NCBI RefSeq assembly: GCF_011174705.1
Contig: NZ_JAANIJ010000001.1
Coordinates: 2,046,001 to 2,110,000 of the forward strand
Direction: 5' to 3'
Source: Tessaracoccus coleopterorum
Lineage (GTDB): Bacteria > Actinomycetota > Actinomycetes > Propionibacteriales > Propionibacteriaceae
Length of the DNA stretch: 64,000 bases
Position numbers and translations under genes: made by a program. Positions within the stretch are counted from its first letter, which is position 1, and each line of letters starts with the position of its first letter. The notes below the pieces were generated by a model. It had not been told where the DNA came from. It was given only the letters and a program-made list of their open reading frames with translations, and did not search any database. Below, one piece after another: positions 8,995-20,856 of this stretch.

Positions 8995-10611
8995 CTACTT
9001 CGCCCACTGATCGGCGATGGCGGTGACGGGGAATACCGCCGGGTCGTAGCCGGAGATGGTCGGCCCGGTACCCGCATTGAGATCGGCGATGTAGAGGGGA
9101 AGTTCGGAAGCTCCTCGTTGAGGATCTTGTTGATCTCCTGGTAGATCGGGGCACGATCCGCGTCATCGACCTTGGTGACGGCCTCCGCGAAGAGCTTGTC
9201 GACCTTCTCGTTGCAGTAACCGGTGATGTTGGAGCCGTTGGGGATCTTTGAATCACAGGTCAGGCGGGCCGCCAGCGCCGCTGGCTCGGGCACCGTCTGC
9301 GTGTAGGGGCTGATCAGCAGGTCGAGCTCGAAGTTGTTCACGAAGGTGGTCAGATCTGCCGACTGGTGGTTGCGGATGACGGCATTGATACCGACCTCCT
9401 GCAACTGGCCGACGATGATCCGGAACACCGCGTCGCGGTCCGCCTGGCCGGGCACGATGTCGAGGTTCAGTTCGGTCTTCGCGTCCCAGTTGGCTTCCTT
9501 GAGCAGTTGCCTTGCCTTCTCCGGGTCGTACTCGTATGGGTTCATGTCTGGCGACTGCGCCCAGTCGGGCTGGAACATCATCGAGTCGGCGAGGCGGCCC
9601 TTGCCCGCGAGGATGCTGTCGATGATGGCCTCGCGGTCAATGGCGTACATGATCGCCTGACGGACGCGGACATCGTCGAGCTTGCCGCTCGGGATCGAGT
9701 TGTGCAGCGCCATGACCTTGTTGCCCGGCACGGAGATGATCTTGACGCCCTCGGCCTCCAGCGCCGCAACGTCGGTGGCTGCGACCTCTGCGATGTCGAG
9801 CTCGCCGGTCTGCAGCTGAGCGGTGGCGACGTCGCCTGTGAGGAACTTGAGGATCAGCGTGTCCGCCTGTGCCGGGAAGAACGCCTCGGGGTTGGCCTTC
9901 ATCTCGATGGTGTCATCGTTGATCCACTTCGAGAAGATGTAGGAACCGGATCCGACGGTTGGCTCCCGGAACTCCGGGGCCCCTTCAGGCTGCCCGGCTC
10001 GATCTCGCCGTAGACCGACTTCGGAATGATGCCGAGCTCGGTGAGGAACGGTAGGAAGTTCGGGTTCGGTGCGCTCAGGGTGACCTCGACCGTCTTGGGA
10101 TCGACGACCTTGACGCCACTCAGCGAGTCGGCCGTGCCCGCCTGGACCTCCTCGGATCCCGCGATCGAGCTGAGGTAGGAGCCCCAGTTGGAGGCCACCT
10201 CGGCGTTCAGGTAGGTGTTGAAGCTGAACGCGACGTCATCGGCGGTCAGATCCGAGCCGTCGCTCCACTTTGCGTCGTTGAGGACGAAGGTGAAGTGCTG
10301 GTTGTCGGGCGACTCCCAGGACTTGGCGACACGGCCGACGAACTCGCCCTGCACATAGGTGAGCATCGGCATGAACTGCGCGACGGCGGCGGCCTGATCC
10401 GCCGCGTGCAGGGCGTGGACCGGGTCGAAGTTGTTCGGCTTCTGGTAGAGCTGGAAGGCGATGGTGCTCCGTGCGCCTCCCGCCGTGGCCCGCTGCTGCC
10501 CTGGGGCTGGGGGCTCTGCGGTCCTGTCCCGGCAGGGGTGCAGGCTGCAAACAGGAGGGCCGAGGAGATGAGGGCTGCGGCGAACCCTAGACGTTTTTTG
10601 GGATTACCCAT
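8995..10611 (-). CDS. Extracellular substrate-binding lipoprotein, SBP family 5; frameshifts
   Basis: About 538 residues. The start is a lipoprotein signal with lipobox LLFAAC. The body carries family-5 text: WSDGSDLTADDVAFSFN, PNPNFLPFLTELGIIPKSV, RQAIMYAIDREAIID and NILNEELPNFP-type ending, followed in another frame by GTGPTISGYDPAVFPVTAI and the stop TAG at 8995. ATG 10611 has GGAG five bases upstream. Frames change near 10480-10380, 9980 and 9100. Family 5 proteins bind peptides, nickel, opines or oligosaccharides; the neighbouring lyase and dehydrogenases argue for a modified amino acid or sugar-like ligand rather than simple peptides (inference). Confidence 0.85.
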
Positions 10612-10664
10612 GATCACTCCTTTGTGGTCGAGTTACTCGATGATGTCACGTTCGCTGACAAATC

Positions 10665-10677
10665 GTCAATACCTTTC
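10665..10677. promoter_or_regulatory. Candidate DeoR operator upstream of the binding-protein gene
   Basis: GTCAATACCTTTC lies 54-66 bases upstream of the binding-protein start. It equals the esterase-upstream site GTCAAAAGCTTTC at 11 of 13 positions with the same spacing. The 95-base gap between the lyase and binding-protein genes is AT-rich and suggests a promoter here. Confidence 0.4.
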
Positions 10678-10706
10678 ACAAAATCTCTCTGTAAACGTCA
10701 GCTCGG

Positions 10707-11630
10707 TCAGTTGAACTCGGGCGGGTATGCGGCCAGGTGCGCCTCGACGTGGGCCAGCAGGGCCGCCGACGGCTGCGTCAGAGGGGCGCTGAGGGTTGAG
10801 TGTTCGATGACGCCCGCGAGTCGCAGTGCCGTCTTGATTGTGCCCATGACCGTCGCGGAGAAGCTCCCCTCGCCGGTGGGCCCGAAGTAGAGGTCCATCC
10901 GTCGGGTCAGCCCTCCTGGAGTCGCCTCGCCTCGGGCCAGCGGCCCTCACGGGCGGCCTCGATGACCGCGAGCTCGGTGCGCGGGTATACGTTCGCCAGC
11001 CCCGGGATCGAGCCCGTGAACCCTGCCAGCACGGCCATGTCGATGCAGGTTTCGGAGCCGCTGTAGCCGACCCCTCCGACCTCGGCGAGGGCCATCGCCT
11101 CGCGGCGGTGGTTGTCGAGATCGCCCGATGAGTCCTTGACTCCGAGCAGGATGCCCTCGCTCGCGAGCGTGCCCAGGAGCGCGGGGTGAGTGCAGAAGGC
11201 ACCCGGGAGGGCACGTGGTAGGCCATGACGGGTCCGCCGGCGGCAGCGGCGACCGTGCGGTAGTGCTCGGTGAGCTCGCTCGCTGAGATCGGCAGTCCGC
11301 TCGGCGGTGGGGCCAGGATGACGTCGGCACCGACGGATCTCCATCTGCGGGCGGCGGCCGCCGCGGCGGCGGTGCTCATGGCTGCGACGTTGGCCATCAC
11401 GATGCCATCGGTCGCGTCACGGACGGTGCGCACGACCAGTTCCGCGGCGTCGGCGGAGAGGCATGGGCCCTCGCCGGTTGATCCGAGGACGAGGACGCCA
11501 GCGCAGCCGGTTCGGGTGAGGGCCGACGCGAGGTTCGCCGTCGATGCGACGTCGATGGATCGGTCCGGCAGGAGGGGCGTGATCATGGGGGAATGACGCC
11601 GCCGTCGTGGAGGCGTTCGAGGATGGGCAT
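10707..11630 (-). CDS. Dihydrodipicolinate synthase / N-acetylneuraminate lyase superfamily protein; frameshifts
   Basis: About 307 residues, the family norm. The conserved parts are readable across frames: LVLGSTGEGPCLSADA (the G-S/T-T-G-E motif), PVMAYHVPSR (tyrosine of the Y-x-x-P motif) and LLGVKDSSGDLDNH, where the lysine is the Schiff-base residue. The C-terminal piece MDLYFGPTGEGSFSATVMGTIKTAL ends at TGA 10707. Breaks are near 11590, 11190 and 10910. These enzymes make or split a pyruvate aldol. In a catabolic locus with a transporter and dehydrogenases, a role in splitting a sugar acid or similar compound is more likely than lysine synthesis. Confidence 0.8.
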
Positions 11631-11650
11631 GGGAACTCGCTTTCGTTTGG

Positions 11651-12561
11651 TCAGATGGTGCGGAGGAAGGCTGCGCGCTGGGCGAGGGCCCGTTTTGCCA
11701 CCCCTGCGTGCGGATTGAGGGAGGCGAACCCGTGTGGTGCCCCTGCGTATACGTGCAGGTCGCAGGGAACGCCCGCCTCCAGCAGGCGGAGGGCGTACCT
11801 GACATCCTCGGCGCAGAAGAGGTCGAGCGTCCCGGTGTCGATGAAGGCGCGTGGTAGGCCGCCCAGGTCGGCCGCGCGGGCAGGTGCAGCCAGGTGGTCT
11901 GCCGGTGCGCCGCCGAGGTAGGCCGACCAGCCGATCGCGTTGTCGGCCGGGGTCCATGTGTGCCACTTCTCGCGGGGGCCGGTCGTGCGGTCGTCCAGCA
12001 TGGGGCAGCCGAGCAGTTGGGCGGTGAGGCGTGGGCCGCCGGTGTCCCGGGCCAGTATCGCGGTCGCTGCTGCGAGGCCTCCTCCGGCCGAGTCGCCTCC
12101 GATGGCCAGCCGGAGCGGGTCGATCCCCAGGCCGGAGGCCTCGCGGCCGAGATGGGCCAGTGCTGCGTGGCAGTCGTGGACGGGGGTCGGGTTCGGGTGC
12201 TCCGGGGCGAGTCGGTACTCGGGTGTGATGATGGTGATCCCGCTCGCCGCGACCAGGCGCAGGATGGTCGGCTCTGCGGTCAGCCGTGAACCGGCGACCA
12301 TCCCGCCGCCGTGCAGGAACAGGAGGGTGCCTCCGGTTCCGCCCTCGGCCGGCCGGTATCGGGTCAGTGGGATCCGGTGGCCGTCGCGGGCCGGTGCCGG
12401 GGAAGCTCATCGCGATGGATCCGCTTCAGCAGGTCGGCCCCGGCCGCCGGTGCCAGTGCGGCGGATGATCGTCGCAGGGAGGCTGCGTCGGGGGTCGGGT
12501 CCGCGGCACGGCGTTCGAGGTAAGCGGTGAGGGCACCGCTCAGATCCGGATCGAGGGACAT
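11651..12561 (-). CDS. Alpha/beta hydrolase, HSL-type carboxylesterase (one frameshift)
   Basis: About 303 residues. The N-terminal helices (MSLDPDLSGALTAYLERRAAD) are in one frame and the catalytic domain in another, with the change near 12390. The domain has the HGGG-type oxyanion text just before MVAGSRLTAEPTI, EYRLAPEHP typical of the hormone-sensitive lipase group, the nucleophile motif GDSAGGGLA, an acid in the FIDTGTLDLF region and a histidine in YAGAPHGF. It precedes the lyase gene by 20 bases, so the pair is likely one transcription unit. It may de-esterify or deacylate the locus substrate. Confidence 0.85.
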
Positions 12562-12580
12562 GCTTCACTCTCCGTCGAGT

Positions 12581-12593
12581 GTCAAAAGCTTTC
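12581..12593. promoter_or_regulatory. Candidate DeoR operator upstream of the esterase gene
   Basis: GTCAAAAGCTTTC begins 20 bases upstream of the esterase start in an AT-richer gap. It is the best copy of the motif shared with the binding-protein (10665), deoR (3834) and Gfo (1347) upstream regions. Confidence 0.4.
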
Positions 12594-12690
12594 GTATTCC
12601 ATCGTAACCGTTCAATTCGGGTGACGCAAGGAAGCTCTCAGCCGGGAAGGTGAGCTTGAAGTCGAAATCGTCAGGCCGCGCGGCGGGGGG

Positions 12691-13374
12691 TCAGGCGACG
12701 GCGGCGGCGTCGAGCACCAGAGACGGCAGCTCGACCATCGAGTCGAACACCGCGTGGACGCCCAGCCTCAGCAGAGCCGCGGCCGACAGGTACGTCGGCC
12801 CGCCGGGGGCGAACCCGAAGACGCTCGCGCCCGCCGCGATGCCCGCGGCGATCCCGGAGCCGGAATCCTCGATGACGGCGGCGGTCGCCGAGTCGATCCC
12901 CAGCGAACCGGCGGCGGCGAGGTACACGTCGGGAGCGGGCTTGCTGCGCGGCAGCTCCATCCCGCTGAACACCCTGTCGCCGAACACGTCGCTGAGCCCC
13001 GCGATTTCGAGCTGCATCTCGATCTTGCCGCGGTCGGCGCCCGAGACGCAGGCGACAGGCAGCCGCTCCGCGATGGCGTGGACGGCGTCGACGGCGCCGG
13101 GCACGGGCGCGAGTCGCTCCCGCAGTGCGGCATCGCGGCGGACCCGGAAGCCGAGGATCCACTCCTGGTCGATCCGGTGCCCCGTGTGCTCGTGGATGAC
13201 CCTCCACTCGTCGAGGAACGCCTTCCCGACGAAGCGGCGGATGGTCTCCTCCTCCGAGATGTCCCATCCGAGCTCGATGAGCATCTCGCGCAGCACGGCC
13301 TGCGTGATGGGTTCGGAGTCGACGAGGATGCCGTCGCAGTCGAACAGGACTGCGGAGAATCGGGAGGCTGCCAC
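12691..13374 (-). CDS. HAD-superfamily phosphatase, beta-phosphoglucomutase-like
   Basis: 227 residues, intact. Motif I is VLFDCDGILVDSE with the nucleophile Asp and the D+2 Asp, motif II is ACVSGADR, the motif III lysine is in LPRSKPAPDVYLAAA, and motif IV is AVIEDSGSGI. The helical cap between residues 20 and 85 marks subclass IA, the group of phosphoglycolate phosphatase and beta-phosphoglucomutase. The start is GTG. It is divergent from the exporter gene at 13464 and separate from the esterase operon. It dephosphorylates or isomerises a small sugar phosphate; the substrate is unknown. Confidence 0.88.
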   Translation of the reverse strand: MAASRFSAVLFDCDGILVDSEPITQAVLREMLIELGWDISEEETIRRFVGKAFLDEWRVIHEHTGHRIDQEWILGFRVRRDAALRERLAPVPGAVDAVHAIAERLPVACVSGADRGKIEMQLEIAGLSDVFGDRVFSGMELPRSKPAPDVYLAAAGSLGIDSATAAVIEDSGSGIAAGIAAGASVFGFAPGGPTYLSAAALLRLGVHAVFDSMVELPSLVLDAAAVA

Positions 13375-13463
13375 GTCTCAGCACCTTAACCGCCGACGAC
13401 GCCGGCGCGAAACAGCGCCTCGACGCGCGCACCTTTTCGGGCACCGGGCCACATGATGGAAGC

Positions 13464-14836
13464 ATGGGTGCCATGTCTGTCGGCGACGCCACCTCACGGG
13501 TGCGGGAACTCAACCTCACGCTCGATCTCAGCCTCCGGATCGGCGAGGTCCTGCTCTCCTCCGGGGCCGGTGCCGCCGATGTCACCGCCTCCATGCAGGC
13601 CGTCGCGCAGAAGCTCGGCGTGCACCGGCCGGAGGTCGACGTCACGTTCACCCAGCTGTCGATGAGCTACGCCTACGACCCTGAGGAGCTCCCGCTGACG
13701 CTCGTGCGCCGGGTGAAGGCCCGCGACCTCGACTACGACGACCTCACGCGGGTCAATCAGTTGGTCCGCGACATCGTCTCCAACCGGGTCGACCTCGCGG
13801 GGCCCGCGCCCGGATGGCAAAGGTGGTCTCCGCACCGCACGCGCTCCCGCGCTGGGCCGTCACCATCGCCAACGGCGCCATGTGCGGTTCGGCCGCCATC
13901 TTCCTCGGCGGCGGCCCCATCGTCGTGTTCATCGCCTTCCTGGCAGGTGCCGCGATCCACCGCGTGCAACTGCTGCTCTCACGACTCCGGCTGCCTGGCT
14001 TCTATGTCCAGGTGGCGGGTGGGTTCGTCGCCTCCGCGTTCGCCGTGGCAGTGAAGGCGACGGGTGTCGGCGTCGATCCGAGCCTCGTGATCACCTCCAA
14101 CATCATCATGCTGCTCGCCGGCATCGGCCTGATGGGGGCGCTTCAGGATGCGCTCACCGGTTTCTACGTGACGGCGACCGCCCGGATCCTCGAGGCCGTC
14201 CTCTACACCGCGGGCATCATCGCGGGCGTCAGCGGCGGGCTGGGAATCGCCGCGATGCTCGGCATCGAGGTCGGCTACGTCGAGCCCGGCCGCGCGGGCT
14301 GGGAGGGCATCCCGCTGCTCGCCCTCGGCGCCGCGCTCTGTGCCGCCGCGTTCGCGGTGTGCGTCTACTCGCCGTGGCGCGTGGTGATCCCGGTCGCGGT
14401 GATCGCGCTCGCCGCCGCCGTCCTCGACCGGGTGATCTCGAACCTCGCGCTCGCCAGGCCCTGGGGCGCCGCCGCGGCTGCGCTGTTGATCGGGCTGGTC
14501 GCCTACTCCGTCGCAGGGCGCGTCAAGGTGCCGCCGCTGGTGATCATCGTGCCCGCGATCACGCCGCTGCTGCCGGGCCTCGCGATCTACCGTGGCCTCT
14601 CGCTTGTCATGCAGGGGACGCAGGCCAGCACCGCTGACGGCCTGCTCGCGCTCATGACCGCGGCCGCCGTCGCGACGGCACTGGCGTCGGGCGTCATCCT
14701 GGGTGAGTGGATCGCGCAGCCCCTGAAGCGGGAGGCGCGACGGCTGGAGACCAGGCTTGCCGGCCCCGCCTCGTCGGCCCGTTCGGTCCGAGGGGCCGCC
14801 GCTAGCTCAGGCGACGGTGAACGGCGCCGTCAGTAG
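13464..14836 (+). CDS. ThrE-type threonine/serine exporter (one frameshift)
   Basis: About 457 residues. The N-terminal soluble domain (LSLRIGEVLLSSGAGAADVT, then VDVTFTQLSMSY) is the ThrE cytoplasmic domain with the conserved G-A-G. After a frame change near 13815 about ten membrane helices follow, including CGSAAIFLGGG, SNIIMLLAGIGLMGALQDALTGFYVTA and VPAITPLLPGLAIYRGL, the two ThrE membrane signatures. The family exports threonine, serine and small peptides by proton motive force. The gene stands alone, divergent from the HAD gene, and its 3' end overlaps the convergent GH3 gene by 30 bp. Confidence 0.85.
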
Positions 14837-17085
14837 TCGGTCGGGATCCGAGGACGGGCCGACCCGCAACTCGAAGGCTCCGGCCTCGACTATCCGGTTG
14901 CCCGCCGCGTCCACGATGGTGCAGTCGGCGACGGGCACCTCGATCTCGACGGTGACGGCCTCCCCGGAGGCGACCTCGACCTGCCGGTAGGCCTTCAGCT
15001 CCTGGTCGGCCCAGCTCACCGAGGTGACGGTGTCGCTGATGTATGCCTGCACCGTCTCCAGCGACGGGCGATCCCCCTCGTTGGTGAGGGTGACGCGCGC
15101 CCGGACGGTGTCGGTCCTCGTCAACCGATCGGCGGCGAGCACCAGGTCGGAGTAGGTGATCGTGGTGTAGCTCAGCCCGTGGCCGAAGCGCCACGCGGGC
15201 ACCTGTGTGAGGTCGGCGTACCGGTTGCCGTGCTGACCGCGCACCTGGTTGTAGTAGGTCGGCTGCTGGCCGACGTGCACCGCGAACGACACGGGAAGGC
15301 GGCCGCTCGGCTCGACGAGCCCGAGCAGGATCTCGGCGATGGCCTGCCCGCCGCGCATGCCCGGCGACGCTGCCCAGATCACAGACGCCGCGGTGCGGGC
15401 TGCGGTGGGAAGCACCAGCGGCTTCGACGCAATGAGCACCACCGTCATCGGCTTCCCGGTCGCGGCGAGCGCGTCGAGGAGGGCGATCTGGCCGCCGATC
15501 AGGTCGAGGGTCGCTGTGGAGCGGCCCTCGCCGACCAGCGGAATGACGTCGCCGACGACGGCCACGACGTGGTCGGAGGCCCCCGCGAGGGCGACCGCCT
15601 CCGCGATCATCGCCTCGTCGGGCGCCGCGGGGCTCGCGATCCGCGGCCGCGGCTGGCCGTCGGGGAAGAACCGGCCTGCCGGATCGTCGACCAGGTCGAC
15701 GATGCGTGCGCCCTGCGCGTAACCGATCTCCCAACTTTCGGGGAATGGTCGCGGAGGCCGTCGAGCACGGTGCTGATCATGTGGCGCGGGTGGCCGTCCG
15801 GGAACCAGCCCGCCTGCCCGGAGTTGCCGGCCCAGTCACCCAACTGGGTCTGTGCATCGTCGGCGAGCGGGCCGACCACCGCGATCCGCCGCGCGGTGTC
15901 GGAGACGGCGCGCCCTGCGGCGTCGCGATCTGTGGTGTGCAGCAGGGGAGGACGCCGTCGTTCTCGAGCAGCACGATCGAGCGGCGCGTCAGTGCCAGGT
16001 TCACCGCCTCGTGCTCGGGGTGGCGATCTCGGTGGCGATCCGCTGCGGGTCAGGGCGGCGGGGGTTCTCGAACAGACCGAGCTCGAACTTCACCGTCAGG
16101 ATCCGGGCGACGGCCGCGTCGAGGTCGGCCTCGTCGAGCATGCCGGCGGCGATCGCCTGCAGGGCGCCCTCGAAGAACCGCGGGGTCGTCATGATCATGT
16201 CGTTGCCGGCCTTGACGGCGGCGGCCGCGGCGTGCGCGTAGTCGGGCTGGATCTGTTGCTCCCAGACCATCCGTCCGACGTTGTCCCAATCCGTGATCAG
16301 CATCCCGCCGTAGCCCCAGTCACCGCGGAGCACGTCGGTCAGGAGCCACTCGTTCAGCGTGATCGGGACCCCGTCGGTGGTCTGGTAGCCGAGCATGAAG
16401 GTGCCACAGCCCTCGCGGGCGACCCGCTCGAACGGGGCAGGAACCAGGAGCGCAGCTTGCGGCGCGACAGGTCGGCCTCGGAGGCATCTCTGCCGCCCTG
16501 CGTCTCGGAGTAGCCCGCGAAGTGTTTCGCGGTGGCGAGGATGGCGCGCTCGTCGTGGAGCCCCTCGCCTGGTATCCGCGCACCATCGCCGAGGCGAACT
16601 CGCCGATGAGGAAGGGGTCCTCGCCGAAGGTCTCGTTGACCCGGCCCAGCGTAGGTCGCGCGTGATGCACAGCACAGGAGAGAACGTCCAGTGGATGCCG
16701 GTCGCAGCCACCTCGACGGCGGTCACCCGGGCGGCCCTCTCGATCAGGCCCGCGTCCCACGAGCCGGCCATGCCGAGCTGCGTGGGGAAGATCGTGGCAC
16801 CTTCCCAGAAGGAGTGCCCGTGAATGCAGTCCTCGCCGACGAGCAGTGGGATCCGCAGCCTGGAACGGTCGGTCAGCTCGTGGGCCCTCAGCACCCGCTC
16901 GGGGAGGTGTGCAGGATCGAGCCGACGTGCCTGTTCAGCACCTGATCGTCGAGGTCGTCGCGGGCATCCAACTGCATCATCTGCCCGACCTTCTCCTCGA
17001 CTGTCATCAGGGAAAGCAGGTCGGCGACCCGCTCTCCGACGGGCAGGCTTGCATCGAGGTGCCTCTCGGCGTTGGCGGTGGTCAC
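14807..17085 (-). CDS. Glycoside hydrolase family 3 beta-glucosidase; frameshifts
   Basis: About 759 residues, normal for cytoplasmic GH3; no signal peptide. Order: N-terminal VGERVADLLSLMTVEEKVGQ; LLVGEDCIHGHSFWEGATIFP; GTFMLGYQTTDGVPITLNEW; the nucleophile loop GGMLITDWDNVG, whose D after the T matches the GH3 SDW Asp; the second domain from RRSIVLLENDGVLP; and the fibronectin-like tail from RFGHGLSYTTITYSDL. Frames change near 16890, 16650, 15990, 15870 and 15700. GTG 17085 overlaps the upstream permease stop (GTGA) with AAGGAAG before it. It is the last gene of the second transporter operon, so it probably cleaves the imported beta-glucoside inside the cell. Confidence 0.9.
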
Positions 17086-18090
17086 GCTTGTACTTCCTTC
17101 AGGTGTGTCACGGGGCGCACCGCGGTGACGGCGGAGTTGGCATTGAGACCCTGCTTGCGTAGGGCGCGGGCTCGCTCACCGGCGGACCGCAGGCGCGGAT
17201 TGACGTACTCGTCGATGCCGAAGTTGATGAGGGACAGGGCGACGCCGATGGCGGCGATGCAGAGGCCGGGGGCAGGTACCACCACCACTGGTTCTGCTGG
17301 AACGCGCCCTGCGCGGATGCCCAGTTGAGGATCGTCCCCAGTTGTACGTCGTCACCGGGATGACGCCGATGTACGACAACGTGGTGAGGCTCAGGATGGC
17401 GGCGGTGACCGTGCCGACGAAGCTCGCGGCGATCAGGGCCATCAGGTTCGGCAGCATCTCGATGGTGATGATGCGGCGCAGGGGCTCACCGTTGGCGCGG
17501 GCCGCCAGCACGAAGTCGCGGTTGCGTAGCGACATCGTCTGGGCCCGCAGCACGCGCGCCCCCCACGCCCAGCCCACCAGCCCTAGCACGCCCGCAACGA
17601 CCCAGAGCGGTGGATCCTCGAACATCGAGGCCACGATGATGATCAGGGGAGGCTGGGGATCACGAGGAACACGTTGGTGAGCGCCGAGAGAGACTCGCTC
17701 TTCCAGCCGCTGAGGTAACCGGACACCACCCCGACGGTGATCGCGATCGCCGTTGCGATGACCGCGGCGAGGAAGCCGACGACGATGACGCCACGGGTGC
17801 CGTGGATCACCTGGCTGAGCACGTCCTCGCCGATGTGCGTGGTCCCGAGCCAGTGCGCGGCCGAGGGTGGCTGGAAGCGCGCGGTGTGGTCGACCGCGGT
17901 CGGGGAGTACGGCGCCAGGAAGTCGGCGAAGACGGCCACCAGGACGAAGAACACGAGGATCGCGAGCCCGGAGAGCGACTTGGGATTGCGGAACATCGCG
18001 AATGCCGAGCCGAGCTTCGCCCAGCGGCTCATGCCCTCCGGTGTCGCCTCGGTGGGGCCACCACGGGGCGGGGCAGGGGGATCGTCATGG
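17082..18090 (-). CDS. Opp-type ABC transporter permease (DppC-like), sugar operon; frameshifts
   Basis: About 336 residues. The N-terminus reads MTIPPAPPRGGPTEATPEG if one C is restored to the CCCCC run just after ATG 18090; otherwise a stop follows at once. Then MSRWAKLGSAFAMFRNPKSLSG, a first helix, HWLGTTHIGEDVLSQVIHGTRG (the family signature), VLRAQTMSLRNRDFVLAARANGEP (EAA loop) and the end FGIDEYVNPRLRSAGERA. Frames also change near 17640 and 17290. It abuts the DppB-like gene (stop 18092) and ends in an overlap with the GH3 gene. Confidence 0.85.
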
Positions 18091-18091
18091 C

Positions 18092-19167
18092 TCAGGCCTC
18101 CGTCTGGCGGGTGCGAGGATCGAGGAACGCGTAGGCGATGTCGGCAAGGACGTTGGCGAGCAGCACCGAGATGGTGATCACGAGAAACACGCCCTGCATG
18201 AGCGCGTAGTCCTTCGCATTGGTCGCGTCGAGAAGCAGTTTGCCGATGCCGGGGTAGCTGAACACCATCTCCATCACGATGGTGCCGCCCACGATGAAAC
18301 CGAGCGAGAGGGCGAAGCTCTGGATCTGCGGTAGGACCGCGTTGCGGGCGGCGTAACGCCAGAGCACCTTGCGCTCGGGCATGCCCTTGGCCTGCGCCAC
18401 GGTGATGTAGTCCTCGTCCAGCACCGTCAGCATCATGTTGCGCATGCCGAGCATCCAGCCACCGAGCGAGGCGATGACGATCGTCAGCGCGGGAAGGGTG
18501 CCGTGGTGGATGACCTGGCTGATGAACTCGAGTGACCACTCGGGCTTCATGCCGACGCCGAACGCCTTGCCGATGGGGAACCACTTGAGGTTGACGGAGA
18601 ACACCGCAATGGCGAGGAGGCCGAGCCAGAAGTAAGGGATTGTGCTGAGGAACGTGGTGATCGGGATCATCACATCGAGACGGCTTCCACGACGCCATCC
18701 GATGATGGCGCCCCCGACGGTGCCGATGGTGAACGACACGATCGTGGCGAAACCGACCAACCCGATCGTCCATGGCAGGGCGCCGGCGATCACTTCGGTG
18801 ACGGGCCGCATTCCGTGCAGCAGGGAGACGCCGAGGTCGCCGCGCAGGAGATGCGACCAGTAGTCGAGGTACTGCTGGACCAGTGTCTTGTCCGTGTCGA
18901 GGCCGAGCAGGGCGCGCAGCGCATCCGCCGCCTCGGGTGACACGTTCCGGTTCCGGGCCAGGTACTGATCGACAGCGTCGCCTTTCATCATCCGGGGCAG
19001 GATGAAGTTGATCGTGATGGCCGCCCAGAGCGTGAACAGGTAGAAGAGTGCGCGGCTCCCGAGGAAGCGCCACGGCACCCGGGCGCGTCCCCTCTCCGCC
19101 TCGTGGCGGTGGTGCCGACCTCGAGCGCGTCGGGGACCTCGGTGAGAGGCGGTTGGACGGCGCTCAT
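18092..19167 (-). CDS. Opp-type ABC transporter permease (DppB-like), sugar operon
   Basis: About 358 residues. ATG 19167 forms an ATGA overlap with the ATPase stop and has GGAGG six bases upstream; the reading [18 protein letters not shown] shifts to the main frame near 19080. Then FLGSRALFYLFTLWAAITINFILPRMM gives the first helix, followed by further helices, TVAQAKGMPERKVLWRYAARNAVLP (EAA loop) and the family ending ADIAYAFLDPRTR. The loop ARNRNVSPEAADALRALLGLD between helices 1 and 2 is seen in permeases of oligosaccharide-importing Opp systems. Confidence 0.87.
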
Positions 19168-19955
19168 CGGAGTCCTCCATGGTGGGTCGCGAAGTGCTTC
19201 TCGGGGTCGGGAGACGCCGCTCGGAGCTCGCGGGTGTATGGGTCCTGCGGGTTGAGGATCACGTCATCGGCGGGGCCGTGTTCGACGATCCTGCCCTGGT
19301 TGAGCACGATGATCTCGTCGCTGAAGTGACGGGCGGTGGCGAGGTCGTGCGTGATGTAGAGGACGCCGAGGCCCTCCTCGCGCTGGAGATCGGCGAGCAG
19401 ATTCAGGACGCCGAGCCTGATCGACACGTCGAGCATCGAGACGGGTTCGTCGGCCACCAGCAGCCTGGGCGCGACGCGAGGGCGCGGGCGATCGCGACCC
19501 GCTGCCGCTGGCCGCCGGATAGTTCGTGGGGTCTGCGGTCGATCACCGAACGGGTGAGCCGGACGCGCTCCAGGAGCCGCCGGACCTCTGCCTCCGTCTC
19601 GGCTCTGGGCACCACGTCGTGGAGGCGCAACGGTCGCTCGATGTGGTAGCGGATCGTGTGGTACGGGTTCAGCGACGCGAACGGGTCCTGGAAGACCATC
19701 CGGAGCTGTTGCCGGTAGGCGCGCAGCCCTTTACCACGCTCGGGGATGGGGAGCCGTTGAGCAGCACCTCACCCGAGGTGGCCCGTTCGAGCTGGGTGAG
19801 GATCTTCGCGATCGTCGACTTGCCGCTTCCCGACTGGCCGACCAACCCGATGGTCTGCCCGGAACTCAGCGTGAAGCTGACGTCGTCCAGGGCGCGGAGC
19901 TGGCCCACGCCGCGGACGTTGTAGATCTTGGTGACGTGGTTGAACTTGAGCATGC

Positions 19956-19959
<4 letters not shown>
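19164..19959 (-). CDS. Opp-type ABC transporter ATP-binding protein (DppF-like), sugar operon; frameshifts
   Basis: About 265 residues. From ATG 19959: [15 protein letters not shown], Walker [11 protein letters not shown]-loop [13 protein letters not shown], signature ELSGGQRQR, Walker [13 protein letters not shown] (read across a frame change near 19460), switch YITHDLAT and the tail [22 protein letters not shown] second break lies near 19720. Shorter than peptide-type DppF because the cysteine-containing tail is reduced. It overlaps both neighbours by 4 bp. Confidence 0.87.
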
Positions 19960-20779
<820 letters not shown>

Positions 20780-20808
20780 CGGATGGGTCTCACTTTCGGC
20801 ATCAGCCG

Positions 20809-20837
20809 CGCGCGGGGATGCAGTGCATCCCCGCGCG
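20809..20837 (-). terminator. Strong intergenic hairpin after the second binding-protein gene
   Basis: CGCGCGGGGATGCA (20809-20822) pairs perfectly with TGCATCCCCGCGCG (20824-20837); the tip opens to a small loop. It lies between the binding-protein stop (20857) and the ATPase start (20779) and has no T-run. As at 8948-8978, it probably sets a higher level for the binding protein than for the rest of the operon. Confidence 0.65.
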
Positions 20838-20856
20838 GAGCGGTGTGTGTCTCGGG

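Noticed and set aside
10707..11630. Assignment of the lyase as lysine-biosynthetic dapA
   Set aside because: Its neighbours are a transporter, an esterase and a DeoR regulator, not lysine genes, and the superfamily includes many catabolic lyases.
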